A stretch of 64,000 nt of DNA from Calliopsis andreniformis (GCF_051401765.1 NC_135071.1:19942961-20006960); one strand, 5' to 3'. Shown: positions 12,963 to 27,157, counted from the stretch's first letter. Notes: a model not told the origin generated them from the letters alone. Program-made: numbers and translations.

Positions 12963-15900
12963 AATTCATAGCGCTGTTATCTATCAAAATCCGAGGTTGT
13001 ATCTCGTAAGCATACTGAAAATATTGGGTTTTCCTTTTTTCTCAAACACTTCGCACATTCCCACCGAACTTTAAATTTACTGTAGAGGAATCATAGTAAA
13101 CGTAATAGTCTTCCGAAAGCAGCAATAATGTGGTAGCTTGTAAAGATACGAGTACTGTGACATCACAGAAATCTCTTACCGTGACAGTTGTTCTACTTCT
13201 TCAATTTTAGGAGAAGTATCAATGTTTTATATTTAATTACACTGATCCGAATTTTGTTCAATCGAAGTACAAAATGATACGATCATGTTTTAATGGTCGC
13301 TTTCAGTTGGTTGTGTAGTCATTTATTACTTCTAATTGCAATATAGTAAGAAGAAAAACAATTGAAATATTTAAATTTCACTTTCGAAGTTCGAATGTGG
13401 GAACGCGCAGAGATATTGTATGCGAGTCGAACTGAATATTTAGTCAATTCGCTAATTTCATAATCTATGTGCCATATTCTCTAATATGTTTTATTTGAAG
13501 AAGCATCCAGTGGGGTTCAAGCATATCATATTTTTTTATATGTTGCATAGTTTAAAATTGTTCTTTCAAATTTTCTTCTTCTCCAATTTTTTAAATTTGT
13601 TTTAATTGTTTAATACTCAGAACATACTTTGAATTGAAAAATCTCATCTGTTATGTTACTGACTATATATTTTTAGGGGTGTTACAACAGATTAGCTGTG
13701 CAATAAACACGTTACTGCCTAAGTGTTCTTACTTCAAAAAGTTCAATTCCAAAAGCATTTTTTAAATCGATATTTTTCTTATATCTTTAGAGGATGCAAT
13801 TGCAATTTTAAATAATACATATTTTTAAGCTACATACTTGGGATGTATAAAATTCAATTGTATACAGTTGTTTTAGAGGCACTATTAGTACTATTGAATT
13901 TATATCTATACTAAATTATGATATGCACATACTCTTAATCTTTGTGTCTTCATTGCTAAGATATCATCTATAATATAATTTAGTCATAACATTTGAATTG
14001 AGAACATACGAAACAATTGAATGTGTTCAGTTTTTCCATAGCAAAATATATTTATGAATCGACAAAAAGCGTTCAGCTATTGACTAGTAAGTAAAGAAGT
14101 GTATTTGATTATACTATATAGTGAAAATTAGTAAAAGTCTATCATTATATATATTCCTTTGTACAGTTACATCCATGCATGCAATAGATGTAACTGAATA
14201 GCCAATTTATATTTTTAATTAATTCACTATTTAACACTTTGTTTAGGGGTAACTTAAGAAAAATTAAGTACTATGTGTAACATTTATAAAGTGACGTTTT
14301 AATTATAAAATACCTTCTTTACTAAACGTGATATATGTTGAAAAAATTAGTTTTTTCCTCACAAGGACAAGGCATGTTGTCAAAAACTAGTAATACTCGT
14401 ACTATTGTTATAAATCTCGCGGATTGATGTACAGTTACACCTGTTATTATGTTATGTACCTGTACGTAATTACATAATGCCATAGTTGCTTAAAAATATG
14501 CTGTATAATATTTATTTGTACAATAAATGTACAAACTGATGTAACAATAATGTTATTGTTTATTTCTAAACAAAGTTATATGTATACATAAAAGTACCAA
14601 AATGTCTTTGCTCAAAGATGAGTAAGTGAAAAATTGTAACAATAAAGCAACTCTTATCACAGTGAAAGTGTGTCTAATACAAATAGAAAAACATTAAATT
14701 AAAAAAGAAAATACTCTACTAAAAAATGTTAAGTATACTTTGCACTTTTTCTCCATCTTATAGAAGGTACTTAGGTTGACTATGAAATAATTAATTACGA
14801 TAATTACTGAAAATTATTTATTTTAGTTGTAGTCCTATCTGTGCATAATATAACATTCCTTTTTTGTTTTGTCGCTTGTTTTTTAGATTTGCGCTGTTAA
14901 AAGTTAACATTAAGTGGCAGTTGCAGAAAAATAAATATGTTTGGGATCTGAGAAATACGAAAAAGAAGTTTTAAAAGGTAATATGTAACAAAACAGTAAT
15001 ATTGCAAACATTTCTATCACATTTCAAACACAGAAGACCCTTCTAAAAGACCTTTCATCTACTCTATTGTCTTTATTATAAAAGTATATGCAAAATTGTT
15101 CACATAGTAAATTCCTATCAGTGATTGATTTTGTTGCAGGCTGACTGATGCATTCTATATATTAAAAAAGGAGAACATAAAAAACCACAGATGCTCTGTT
15201 TCGTATTTTAAAAATTAAATTGCTTAATACAATGACTAGATAAAATGCGCTTTTGTATATAATACTTCTATATAAAAACATTAAAAACGGAACAAAAAAA
15301 ATAATTTCATCGCTGTAAGCCTTGGATGACTTAGCAATTTTTTGTATGATTTTGTGCCCTTATCATATGTTCATAATTATGTACATATGCGAATGGCAAT
15401 TAGTACTGCTAAACTTTCTATGGAAACACCATTGTTTGATTGCGTTTTTTCTGTTGCATTGTGTACGGACTGAAACAATGTTATTCTAATATTATTCTAA
15501 TCGTTATTATATAAACGCAAATTATATGATAAATGTATTTTCGTTATATCGTCATAATGACTAACAACGATTCGCAGACATCTCAATAAATTTCTCTAGG
15601 AATAAAAAGCGTTCCAGACGGTATTGAATTATATACAACTTTTACGCTACATTTAGGTGATCCCATAAAATGAAGCATTATTCTGCAATACGATTTGATA
15701 CCATCATACCTTTTTCAACCATTGAAAAAAAAGGCATGATGGTGTGTACAATTGAAAAATGCACATTCAAGAAGTCTTAATAGCTTTAAACAGGCATCGT
15801 TATGTACATAATATAAACAATTCGCTAGTATTTACAAAATCAAAACAGTTCACGAGTTTCGCGATAATACTAAATATCTATGAATTACAATTATCATCAT

Positions 15901-16015
15901 CCCGACAATGTGTAAAATATCGTTCATACCTCAGTAATAAATTGTGCTCCATGAATGTGAAAACGTCGATATAGAGAACAAACTTCCGATTCGATTCTCG
16001 AATAAATTATAGTTT
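12963..16015. other. Convergent 3' region between EAAT and polyamine oxidase
   Basis: Very AT-rich sequence with no coding exon recognised. Plus-strand AATAAA hexamers at 13702-13707 and 14522-14527 are candidate poly(A) signals for EAAT and imply a long 3' UTR. The polyamine oxidase transcript ends into this region from the right. A 44-base hairpin lies at 15700-15743. Confidence 0.5.
15700..15743. repeat. Inverted repeat / hairpin
   Basis: Two arms of about 20 bases are near-perfect reverse complements: the left begins ACCATCATACC and the right ends GGCATGATGGT, with T-rich and A-rich inner arms. It lies about 270 bases past the stop codon of the minus-strand polyamine oxidase, so it is probably in that gene's 3' UTR. 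Confidence 0.7.
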
Positions 16016-17962
16016 TCAATTCAAGGAAATTCCTTGAATCCATGAGCTAAGGTCATTCGTGTCTTCGCAAATGAGGCTCAAAGAATTTTTTTCATTCTTT
16101 CTTGATTCCAAGAGAGTTTGAGCAGCAGTTCGACCAGTTAAGTATGCCCCATGTACAGTACTATAAAAGGAGGAGTGTGTATGCTCTCCCGCAAATGCTA
16201 TTACGATTTTTGAAGGATCATTCTCTTCTACTATAGGTTCAGCTAGACGATTAATGTCTAATTGACTTGCACCGACAGCCATAGCAGTGTAGGAACCGCG
16301 TGTGTATGGCTGGGAATGCCATGAAGTGCGTAAACAATTCTTTGGTACTGGCACAAATGGATCATTAAGGAATTTCCTCAGTATCGATGTGCATATATCG
16401 GCCACTTCCACTGTACTTAATTGCTCCATATACTCGGCAGCTTTTCCTGATATCCATCCCAATAACAAGGTTTCGGAGATTTTGGTAAACGAGTAGATTT
16501 TTCTAAACCACGTTTTGCTAAGATCTTGCCTATCTTCTTCTTTTAGTCCTCTATCATCCCAAAGGAGCATCACTTCAGACACCCCAGGATTTAAAAATGG
16601 TCTTTCATATTCTAAAAATATTTTGTCCACAGTACCGAACAAAAGTCTGTCTATGGCATCAAGTTTATAATTAGGCAGAGGTGGTTCAAATATATCATTA
16701 GCTTTTTCCTTAAGGACTCCTAATGGTAATGTACAAATTACATGTTCTGCTAGTATTGTTTTCCCATTTTCACACTGTATTTCTATAAAATCATTCGTAT
16801 TGGAACAATTATTATCTCTAGAATTTGTGGAACCATCCATATGTTTTTTTCTCTGCCATCTATAATTAAATCTTTCTTGTTAGGACACTCATGGTTTTTA
16901 AATTCTTTACACACTACTAACATCAAAGTTCTCCTTACCTAATTTTAACAACAGCATGCCTAATAAGAATGCTAGTTTTTGGTATATGTTTACAAACTGG
17001 TTCCAATATAGCACTGTATCCATCTGGAAGACTAATATTTCCACCTTGTAGTTCTGCGTATGAACCCATTTCCAGGAGATCAACATCTTCCATGCTATCA
17101 CAGCCAGTAATACATGTTTCTCTCTTAAGTAAACAATCAAATAACAATTGTCTAATTCTTCTTTCTTCAATTGGTAGAGAGGACAAGTAAATCTCTGCCT
17201 CCAATGCTACATGCGCGCCAACACTGTTTATGCCATCTGGAGGGCTATAAGGACTTAAAAAATATTCTTCGCATCGTCTTAGAAAACATATATAAGCTTC
17301 ATAGATCTCTTGTAAAATTGGAAAGGGTAATTGTTTTCCATCTTCCATAGCTGCTACAACTTTATGAGGCCTTGGTATACGTACAATATCTATTAATCCA
17401 TTTGCCATAGCTAATTCAAACATTGGATTTCCTAGGACTCCATGTATCCAATTTGCTCCTAATTCGACTTTTTCATTACCTAAATTGGAAACATTCACTC
17501 TTGTTGAATTACAAGTTGAAATTAAATCTTCTTTACATAAGTTAGTGTCTCTGAATCTACCAAGTATTTGTTAACAAATCTGTTTCTCTGATGAACACAG
17601 CACTCATCAAAATTTTAACAGAACAGTCACTGGAAAACAGTCTGAACACTTTTCAGATCACAGAAAATTTCTCAGAGACACTAAACGATTCTTCCGATTG
17701 AAATAAAAATTGAGAAGGATGGATCAAAGGTTTATCGATTATTAACCAAATTTCTGGACAGGTTAAGCAAGGACTCACCGACTTTCGTCGCGACAATACG
17801 ACCACCTATTCGACCCCGTGCCTCGACGATTAAAAAATCCGTTTCGTGGTTTTTCAGTAAATGATTCGCCGCTGACAATCCAGCCATACCAGCACCGACA
17901 ATCAAGATTTTACACTTAACATTATCATCTTCCGACTTCTTCGTAGATTCCGCCATGATCAT
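16016..17962 (-). CDS. Flavin-dependent polyamine (spermine / N1-acetylpolyamine) oxidase
   Basis: Three exons on the minus strand: 17779-17962, 16939-17497 and 16016-16859, in phase, 528 aa. It is a FAD amine oxidase that oxidises spermine/spermidine or their N1-acetyl forms, producing H2O2 and an aminoaldehyde. The N-terminal dinucleotide-binding motif is ILIVGAGMAGLSAA (glycines in 23-28), followed by VEARGRIGGRI and the ELGANWIHG block. The C-terminal FAD motif is FAGEHTHSSFYSTVHGAY, as in spermine oxidase and PAOX. Length matches the family (about 500-550 aa). Two Met codons (M-I-M) start the protein and either may be used. A peroxisomal tripeptide is not obvious, since the tail ends SLN. 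Assignment between SMOX and PAOX subtypes is uncertain. Confidence 0.92.
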
Positions 17963-19252
17963 ATCATATCAGCTGTCAATGACAAAACGAAACTGGACAG
18001 CTCTTCCAAATTTTATCTACGAATAAGTCGACTCAAGCGTTTCTCCATTCTGTTCGCGATCAGTGTACTTTCTACAACCTGAAAGTACTTTCTTGGAGTA
18101 CCTGGATGCACTGCTACGCACTCAAGATCTTTTAATCGCTCTCATTATTGCGCACATCGGACAGGACAGTGACACAAATTCGCCCTACAGACATTTGCAT
18201 ATTTCCTTGATACGATGATGCGTCGCAATTCAGACATCGTGTATGTGTGCGTAAATATGTATACTTACCCTTGCCTATTGCATATATACGTGTGTTAATT
18301 TAAAAACTGATTTTATTTTATTAGGAAACTTCTTAATTGGAGCATACTAGTTGATTTGATGGATAGAACGCGTGGTGAAGATAATTTTCGAGTAGAAGCA
18401 CTGGAGGGAGTTTAAGATACTTAAGGCTTTAGGTAATTACCAATTTTATTTTCAGACATGAATTAGATAGCGTGATTGTAGTAGAATTAGTATTCGTGCA
18501 ATCATTTCGTTTATTTGATTCCTTAGAGTATAATATTCATTGAACTACAAATGGGTTTTTACATATAATATAGACGATTGGCTAAAAAATTGCAAAACAC
18601 GAGAAGATTAACAAAAACTTCTTTATTTATTTTATGTTAACATTTTTAATACTTTATCATCAAAAAAGTACTATTACCTATCTTTATACAAACATTACAT
18701 GAATAACAGCAAAACGAATATATATACATAATGTAAATAACAAATTATAGTTTCTCATTTTGGTTCTAAGTAGCCGCGGAAAATTCTTACTAAGCTTCGT
18801 TATAAAATTGTGTTTAGGTATAATGTACAAAAAAATATGAAATTACGGATGTCCCTCAAATAAAATACACAATCGAAAACTTGATAAAATTTCCAGAATT
18901 CAAGATGTTAGATCTAGCATAAGTTGAAGTAAATTCAATTACCTAACTTTAAATTCACAACGCTTCCCATTTAGCAGTTACTAGTGATATCTGTATAGCA
19001 GCTTTTCTAACTTCAATGGACACGATTCCTTACATTTTATAATATAAGCGCTTTTCTGTTGCCCTACAGTAGTTGGTTAGTATTTGGATATAAAATATTT
19101 TTTTCTTGCTCCAAACTCTTGGTTCAAGAGTTCCCACGGATTCCTTGATGAATTGTACATTTTCAGTATACAAATGTTGCAACTCTTCTATTTCTATATC
19201 TTGTCTCGTATTTGTGTAACAAAATGAAGAGACAAATGGAATTTGACAAACT
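17963..19252 (-). other. Spacer: polyamine oxidase upstream region and Sara 3' UTR
   Basis: No coding exon was seen. Minus-strand AATAAA complements (TTTATT) near 18620 are plausible poly(A) signals for Sara, which would make about 18.6-19.25 kb its 3' UTR. The rest, nearer 17963, would hold the polyamine oxidase promoter. Both genes run in the same direction. Confidence 0.45.
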
Positions 19253-22200
19253 CTAATTGTCAAGTATATAAAAAATTAATTCAAGTACAGTATGTGTATC
19301 CTGGCTGCTTTGCGCTGCTTTATGCAAAACTTGAATCAATTCGTTGTCCAAACTGTTCATATAGATCGGTGCTAATTTCATGCCTTCGCTACCCGCTTCG
19401 TAACCCACCTAATATTATCACATAAGAATATTATAATGTAATTCCTTTTCAAATAGAATAATATATGCTGCTTAAAAAAAATTACACCATAGAAAATTGT
19501 TGGCAAAAATTGGCTAATTTTGACTGACGATAACTCTGCGAAAAGTCGTTGTAGGTTCATGATCTTTTTTTTAAATTAAAGCTTCACATCTTTACTTTAA
19601 AACACTATGTATAAATTTTAGGATTAATGCATCCCTAGCACAGTAACTCCCTAAAATTATAAGGCATGTTCGTCACATTGGAAACTGCAAAGTATGATGA
19701 AATGCACAGACTTGCTAGAATTTTTTTCGGAAATGACACTTGTAGGAGCATAAAGTTCCAACCTTCCCCTTTAATTTAAAAAAAAGATCAAGTCGTTGCG
19801 ATTTTTTTTCGCCAAGTTACACTAGTTCAAACAAACCCTTGCATTTTTCCACCCTATCGGGTAGTACCAATATATGACATAAATGCAAGGGTTTCTTTGA
19901 ACTGCTGTAACTTAGCGAAAAAAAATCGCAGCGACTCGATCTTTTTTTTAAATTAAAGGGAAAGGTTCGATCTTTATGCTCCTACAAGTGTCATTTCCGA
20001 AAAAAATTCTAGCAAGTATGTACATCTCGTCAAATTTGGCAATTTTCTATATGATAAACTGCAAAGTTTGACGGGATGCCCCGATTGGTTAGAATTTTTT
20101 TCGAGGATGCCATTTGCAGTGGCATAAAGTTCAAACCTTCCCCTTTAATTTAAAAAAAAGATCGAGTCGCTGCGATTTTTTTTCGCTAAGTTACAGCAGT
20201 TCAAAGAAACCCTTGCATTTATGTCATATATTGGTACTACCCGATAGGGTGGAAAAATGCAAGGGTTTGTTTGAACTAGTGTAACTTGGCGAAAAAAAAT
20301 CGCAGCGACTTGATCTTTTTTTTAAATTAAAGGGGAAGGTTGGAACTTTATGCTTCTACAAGTGTCATTTCCGAAAAAAATTCTAGCAAGTCTGTGCATT
20401 TCATCATACTTTGCAGTTTCCAATGTGACGAACATGCCTTATAATTTTAGGGAGTTACTGTGCTAGGGATGCATTAATCCTAAAATTTATACATAGTGTT
20501 TTAAAGTAAAGATGTCAAGTTTTAATTTAAAAAAAAAATCATGAACCTGCGACGACTTTTCGTGGAGTTGTGGTCAGTCAAAGTTGACCAATTTTTGCCA
20601 ACATTTTTCTATGTTGTAATTTTGTTGGATAGTGCAATATTTGATGTACTTACATTATCAGGATGAATGGTTGTCCTCACAGCAAGTTTTGTTAAGCCAG
20701 CAGTAGCTAAAAGATCCAATAACTTCACTAAAGCTGTACAAGTTGCTTTTGCTATGTTTCCAGATAATTTGTTTATGTCCACAGGATCGTGGACACCATT
20801 TGGATGATCATCAGACTTTAAATAAAAATCAAGAAAGGTGTATTAGTTTAGCATTATATTCTTTTGTAATAGTTGAAGAAAAAAATATAATCTTTTTCCC
20901 ATCATTATTCACTGTACCTTAATAATAAATACTTCGGTCCAGCGAATGAATCTTCTTGTTCCCTTATAGTCAGTACCATTATGCACTCGAATTGATGGAA
21001 CACCATCCATTTGTTGCCCATCAATAGGACTTTTAACACTGGAATTGAATAGTAAACTTCAGGAATAATTGTTAATAATTTCCATAATGAATTGTGAAAG
21101 TAATTGCCGAGGTGTTTACCCTAGATTGAACTGCACATCATTATCCACCCATTTTATATTTACTGTTTCATCTGGCTCAGGTGCTCCTTGTCGTCCACAC
21201 CCGATTGAAAAGTCTTGCATATTTTTCAGGGCTGCTTTTAAGGCTTCCATTTTTTCTGGCATTATTTCAACCATCAATCCATCTTCAACAATACTGGACT
21301 TGGCTGAGAGACCCATTGATGACTTCAATGCACCATTAATCACAATAAAACTCGTTCCTGTAACTAAATTGGTACAACAAATTTTTTAGTATCTTTTGTC
21401 ATAACAAATATTTAACTAATGTTTCGCAATTAAATACCTGTTCTAGGTTTATTGTTGATACTAATCGCCTGCGTTTGATAACTACTTTCATCACCGGTGT
21501 TCGTTTGTATACAGACTAAATGCGAATCAGCTAATATGCTGAAATTTGAAGCATACGCTAATACGTGATCGTTCGAATTGTTTAAACCTTTTATCACTTG
21601 ATCGTATCGATTTTTCGGGAACATTACATCTGTCATTCTATTCCTTAGGTGAATGGTTAATCCTCTTACACCTGGCAATGTGTACCCAAAGTTTCTGAAA
21701 TCTGCCAAAACCTTCATGACCGTGTGCCCTATCTCGAAGTATAATGCATCCCGAAATCGAACAGAAAACAGGGGGCAAGGATAGTAACGATATTCTGCGC
21801 CGAGTCGTAACACAAGACGTAATGGAAACACTTTAGCCCACGGTGTTTCCCACCTAAAATGGTCGAAAAGTGTGAATCACATGCGTGACTGAACATCAAG
21901 ACAATCACTGAAACAAACCTGTGTATTAGAAGACCGAATAGGTAGGGAGCTGGAGGTAAAATAATTTTCTGTAAACACTGCAATGTTTGTCGTATGAAAA
22001 GGAATCCTGCATGCTCTCGAGAACCCAAGAGATTTCCTCCTTGATATAGTGAAAATCCCAACTCAGATATAGTGTTCCCTATATTGAAATAGTCATTAAA
22101 TTATACTGTATATTGGTAAATACACGATACCAACAGTACCTTTAATGGCTTCCAAATATAATTGATTAATAAAGATGAGAAGATCCTTTGGTATTTGGGT

Positions 22201-25200
22201 TTCATCGGGTAAGGTTTCAACTAATAATACAACTTCATCTTGTCCAACACAGGCTAGTCCTTTTGATGTAATGTTCCAACACGTCTTATTTATGCAACAA
22301 TTTACTATAAGCAATGCATAGAATTTGTTAAAAGTGTTCGTTTAATTTAGTACTTGGTTTTTTTTATTTATACTCACGATTCAATATTTTCACATAGGCG
22401 TAAAGATTCCGGTTAATCGCGAACATAACAGGTGATCTGCATTCACTTTTGAGTGTTTTGTACAGGAAACTCTCGTACATCACAGTGTGGTAAGTTACTT
22501 CTGTTTAAATAAAGTAAAACACATGGTAATAATGTGTTAATAATAGTATATGCATAGAATTCTCACCTCCGTATTCTATCGTTACAGTTGGTGGAAGGGC
22601 GTTAGCATCCTGCGGCACGTAACACTCGGTATTTGGATCCAGACGTGGTAAGTTCTGTCGTTTCACGGATGTACTCGGCACAGATGACCCAGGCGTCGGT
22701 ATCCGCTTGTTTCCCGACTTCCGGTAAGATGGTTTCAAGTCCCACGACATGTCTAGCTCTGTCAGGTCACAGCCAGGCCTTATTCCTGTGTTTTTAGTTA
22801 GAGGTGCATAAAACCAAAACAAACAGGAAGGAGCAGGCTTGGTGACAGGGGTAAATAGTTTAGAGAGGCAGAAAATAAAAAATAAAATTGCATTGGGTAA
22901 GGGAATATAACTTCAACTCAAAACAAAACCAAAAATATGATGCACAGTGTGTTAGGTATAGATGAAAGTGTAGGATTACCACATTTAGAGATTTAATAGT
23001 AGGTAATATTAATGGCGAATAAATAGTTCTTTAAACGTTGTTACGTAATCATTCAATAAGTAAAAATTTTAAGATCTTTTAGAAGATATGTAAAAGAATA
23101 ATAGTCCCAAATAGATACCAACTATATGAAGTGCGCGTTTGATAGTTAAGCAGAAATAAGCTTCGTAGTGAAATAAATTTCATGCTTAAACTCTGTTCAT
23201 GTTCAACATATTAAGTTATAATACATAACATGAATCTTGTACCTACCATCACTGAACATAACAGATTTCGAAACTTCGGGTCGATTCTTTGTACCGCCTT
23301 CCCTTTTAAGAACTCCGACAGGTACCATGACTGTAGGTGGTGGCGGCAATCCACCAGCTAACTGTTGCAAGGGTGGTATAGTTGAACAGTACTCCATGGG
23401 ATTATTTGGATTAGGCTGTCTCCCCTATAACCATTTGTCGAATACTCCTAACATTTACATCTATGTCTTCACACAGTAAACACAGATCACACGTAAAACA
23501 GTATTTTTATGTACTTGTATAACTTTTTAAGATAGTAGGATAATATAATGCATTAATTATATTCAAATGTACTAATGTTAAGTAAGTATATTTCAGGTTT
23601 CTTTAATGTGTCACACTCGTTTTATGAAAAAATTCCTTTACATTTTATGAGACCTTTTTAAAGAAAGAAGAAAAAAAAACATGAATACCATAAAGAATAA
23701 TCAATAAAATTTAAGTAGAAAAATAGCATATAGAGTATTTGTATTATCTTCTGTGTTTACTGGATATTTACTGTCATTAAAATATAAAGCAGGCAAGTAA
23801 TTTTTCACAAACAATGCTACAGTTAAAAAAAAACATGCCTTATATCTGAAGTATGTAAATGAATATCTGACAAAAAATAAGGTACAGCTATGGTATGTAG
23901 AAAAAACAATGCAAACATGTTAAACATGCTACTATGACTTTATCATAAACTGTAAGTAACAGAAATCATTTTTATCTCATAATTGCAATAAATTGTGAAG
24001 TTTCTATACTAAATCTGTTCTTCTACAAACTGACTTGAAACAATAAGGAAGAAGTATTCAACAAGTTGTTATAGGTGATTGTTAAACTTATACTAGTATT
24101 TAAATAACTTAAGAAACATATTTCCCTTACATTTAAAATGCACTAATGTTATTTGTAAGATAAAAATAGAAACAAAAATTAAGCCTAACAATTTCCTATT
24201 CAGTGCAAATATTTTTAATAGAAAAATCAGGATCAGATAAAAAAAAATTTCTAAATATTTACATTAAACAAAAATCTAAGAGACTTGTACTATCGTATAT
24301 GTATGTAATTCAACAGAATGCAACAAACTACTTGCAGTTCATATTGAACATAGCAATATGAGATCATCAAATGTTAATCTTCATTAATGGAATTAAAAAA
24401 GAGAAAAACGGTGATTTTTTATAACAATTTTTTTGCTTTTAACATACCTGAGGCGAATTAATATCATTATTACTCATACATGTTGAGTAATTAGAAGACC
24501 ACTGTCCCATAGCTTGTTCTGTTTCAACTAAAAAAAATTTTATTTTGTTATACATACAATGACTTTTTTAATGAGATGCAAAGCACTATTATTTATTACC
24601 TTTTGTTAATAGCTGATAACAAGAAACACAAACACGGGAATCAATATTCCCCTGATACTCTAATTTATATTTCATACTACAACATTTATTACATAACACT
24701 TTTCCACATGCTCGACAATGATGTCGTCGTTTGAGCACTGTAAATTTTACATCACACAGCATACAACTCTGTGCATAACTATCAGGGACCCAGAATGGCG
24801 GCTGTTTTCCCAGAACGGAATTTGATTCTGGCAAGGAATTATCTAACACATCTGGAGAAGATCCTTGATCTTCCTTCATACTATCAGCATCCAATTGTGG
24901 TTGACCCACTGATGTATCACTTATAGAACCAAGTGTCTGTTCATTAGTATTATTTGGCAAAACAATATCCAAAGTCTGAGGACGTATTGGTTTTTCAGAT
25001 TCATCACTAGTGTCACTTATACTTGACCTTGTGGAAATATCCATAGATTTAGGCATTGTGTCATCACAATGTTTTCCTTTATCATTTACTATTTTTACTT
25101 CAGGTGTCATTGAGTTTTTGTCTTCAGTAGAATTATCTGCACTACTTTGCATATTTAATTCATAGACTTGATTGTTTTGTACAGAATTTTCCTTCTGTTC

Positions 25201-27157
25201 TTCGAACTGTGTTTCAGTAGTTTTATTGCTACTTAATGATCCCTGAACAATATTTGAATGATACGTACAATGTTCTTGAGTATCATTAATGCTTTTTGTG
25301 TTAGACATACATTCACTCTCTGAAGACAAATGAATCTTCATATCTTCATGCTTTACTGTATCATCTTCATTTGTATGCAGTAGCTTAAATTCTTTACTAT
25401 TTGTGTCATCTAAAATATCACTATATTTGTTTTCTTTCCTCTGATCATCATTATGTTGGTGGCTTTGTTTCTCTAATGATTCTTTTGATATTTCTTTATC
25501 TACAGTTTCACTTTTGTGATCAATCAGAGAAGCATTCACCACGTTATCATCTAGTTCCTTTTGTGTTGGTTTAGGCAACTCTATAACTGTATATTGATCT
25601 TTCTGATCTTGTGATGTACTTTGGACTACATTTCCTGATATAGTTTCATCTGACTTATACATTGAAACATTTTCGTACTTCTTACTCTCCTCGTTTAATT
25701 TCTCTTCTGCCTCTAATTCAGTCAAATATTTAGTCAACTCATCTTCAGATAAATCATTAATATTACTAAATCCAAGAGGTTTGAACTTTGGAGTTACATT
25801 GTTCTCATATTCATCAGTGAAGCCAGTGTTTTTGGTATCTAATTGCTTGTTACTTTCTTCTAACTGTGTTAGAGATTCATCTCCACAATAATTCTGTGTG
25901 CAAACACACTCATCTTTTGAATCACTTCTCTGGTCTGTGACTTTACTACTTTCATGTACATGATCCAAACTGTATTCATGTGGATTCTCACTTACAATTT
26001 CAACATCAGTATTTAATTCACTATCTGCTTGAATTATACTCACATTTTTAGAAAGCTCAGTTTCATTTTCTGTTTCTTTAGAACTTGTTGCAAGAATATT
26101 CTTTGTAGTATCCTCTTCTATACTAATTTTACATGCAACAGGCAATTCTAGTGACACAGGTACTGGAATTTCTTGATGACCAGGATTGAAAGCTTCTTTA
26201 CGTCCATTAATCACATCAGTTTGCTGAAATGCTATGCTTTTATCAGTATCTTTAACAGAACTTTGAGTTAACTGAGATGCTTCACTCTCATGAAGAATGG
26301 TTTTGTGCTCTGTGCTAGACTGTACGTCTTCCTCATCTAATACTGAATGAATACAATCTGAACTTCCAGGTGGAGCATTTATGTATTCATTTAAACTACT
26401 GAAAACATTGCTGACACTAGGTTTCAGATTAAACTGATTCAATTTCTTGTCATATCTGTTGTCAATTTTTGGACTGCTACTACCATTCTGTTGTTTCTGC
26501 ATTAATTTCTGTGATATATCATTGTATACTGTTAGAGGTACCTGTTCTGTATCATAAGATGGAACAGGCTGTTTTTGTGTCAATTTATCATCACATGCAC
26601 TTTCTTGTGTATAAAAATGATTCACACTATCCGTATTATCTATTGTTTCATCTTTACTATAGTTAACACTGTCACTTATATTCTTTTCCCCAACACATTT
26701 GCTCTTTGAAATGGTTTGCTGTGAATCTTTATGCCTTTCCAAAGGAGATATAATATCAAACTCTTTGTTGGCTTTCCTAGGGTCTATCAAAAGGTAATTA
26801 TAATTTTTTAAAGCTGATGGTTCCAAGTTACACTTGATAGTAGACGATGATGCATTGTTTGTAGGAGGATTTACAGATGCTATTTGCTCTGCACAATCTG
26901 CAAAATGCATGAAATATGTTAATCACCTACTCTGATGATTGAAAACTTACGATAATTACAGAAGAGTTTTCCTCAGAAAAACCACTGGACCTAATTTTTT
27001 TCGGTAATGTAATAAAATCACTGAACATGCGTAATAACACGCTGAACACATGTAATAAAATCGCTGAACAACTTATCTATTTTTTAAATAAAATCTTACC
27101 TTCGTTAAATTCGAAATCGTCGAGAACCTTGTCCAAATCCACGGCAAACTTTTCCAT
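19253..27157 (-). CDS. Sara: Sara: FYVE-domain Smad anchor for receptor activation (ZFYVE9/16 family)
   Basis: Thirteen exons, all in phase, 1457 aa: 27100-27157, 24600-26897, 24448-24527, 23247-23424, 22567-22785, 22378-22500, 22140-22304, 21919-22078, 21438-21853, 21120-21357, 20918-21038, 20654-20815 and 19253-19408. The early-endosome protein binds PI3P and presents Smad2/Mad to TGF-beta-type receptors. The large second exon encodes an acidic, Ser/Thr-rich, low-complexity N-terminal half and ends in a FYVE zinc finger with WVPD, RRHHCRACG and RVCVSC. The Smad-binding segment NPNNPMEYCSTIPPLQQ follows in exon 4, then KSVMF, a PP1-docking (RVxF-type) motif. Exons 5-13 encode the long conserved C-terminal SARA domain. 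The start ATG is within 60 bases of the first donor. The last intron holds a large palindrome. Confidence 0.95.
19477..20624. mobile_element. ~1.15 kb nested palindrome (foldback / MITE-like) in the last Sara intron
   Basis: The whole block is an imperfect inverted repeat centred near 20050: 19477-~20045 is the near reverse complement of ~20055-20624. The outer ~200 bases of each arm carry a shared stretch with ATTGTTGGCAAAAATTGG on the left. Inside, two ~370-base units (about 19680-20047 and 20050-20423) are each palindromic themselves, and the second is the reverse complement of the first. The smallest module, about 170-185 bases, is therefore present four times in alternating orientation. 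No open frame for a transposase was seen, and target-site duplications were not identified. It sits between exons 12 and 13 of Sara with the splice sites intact. Confidence 0.85.
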
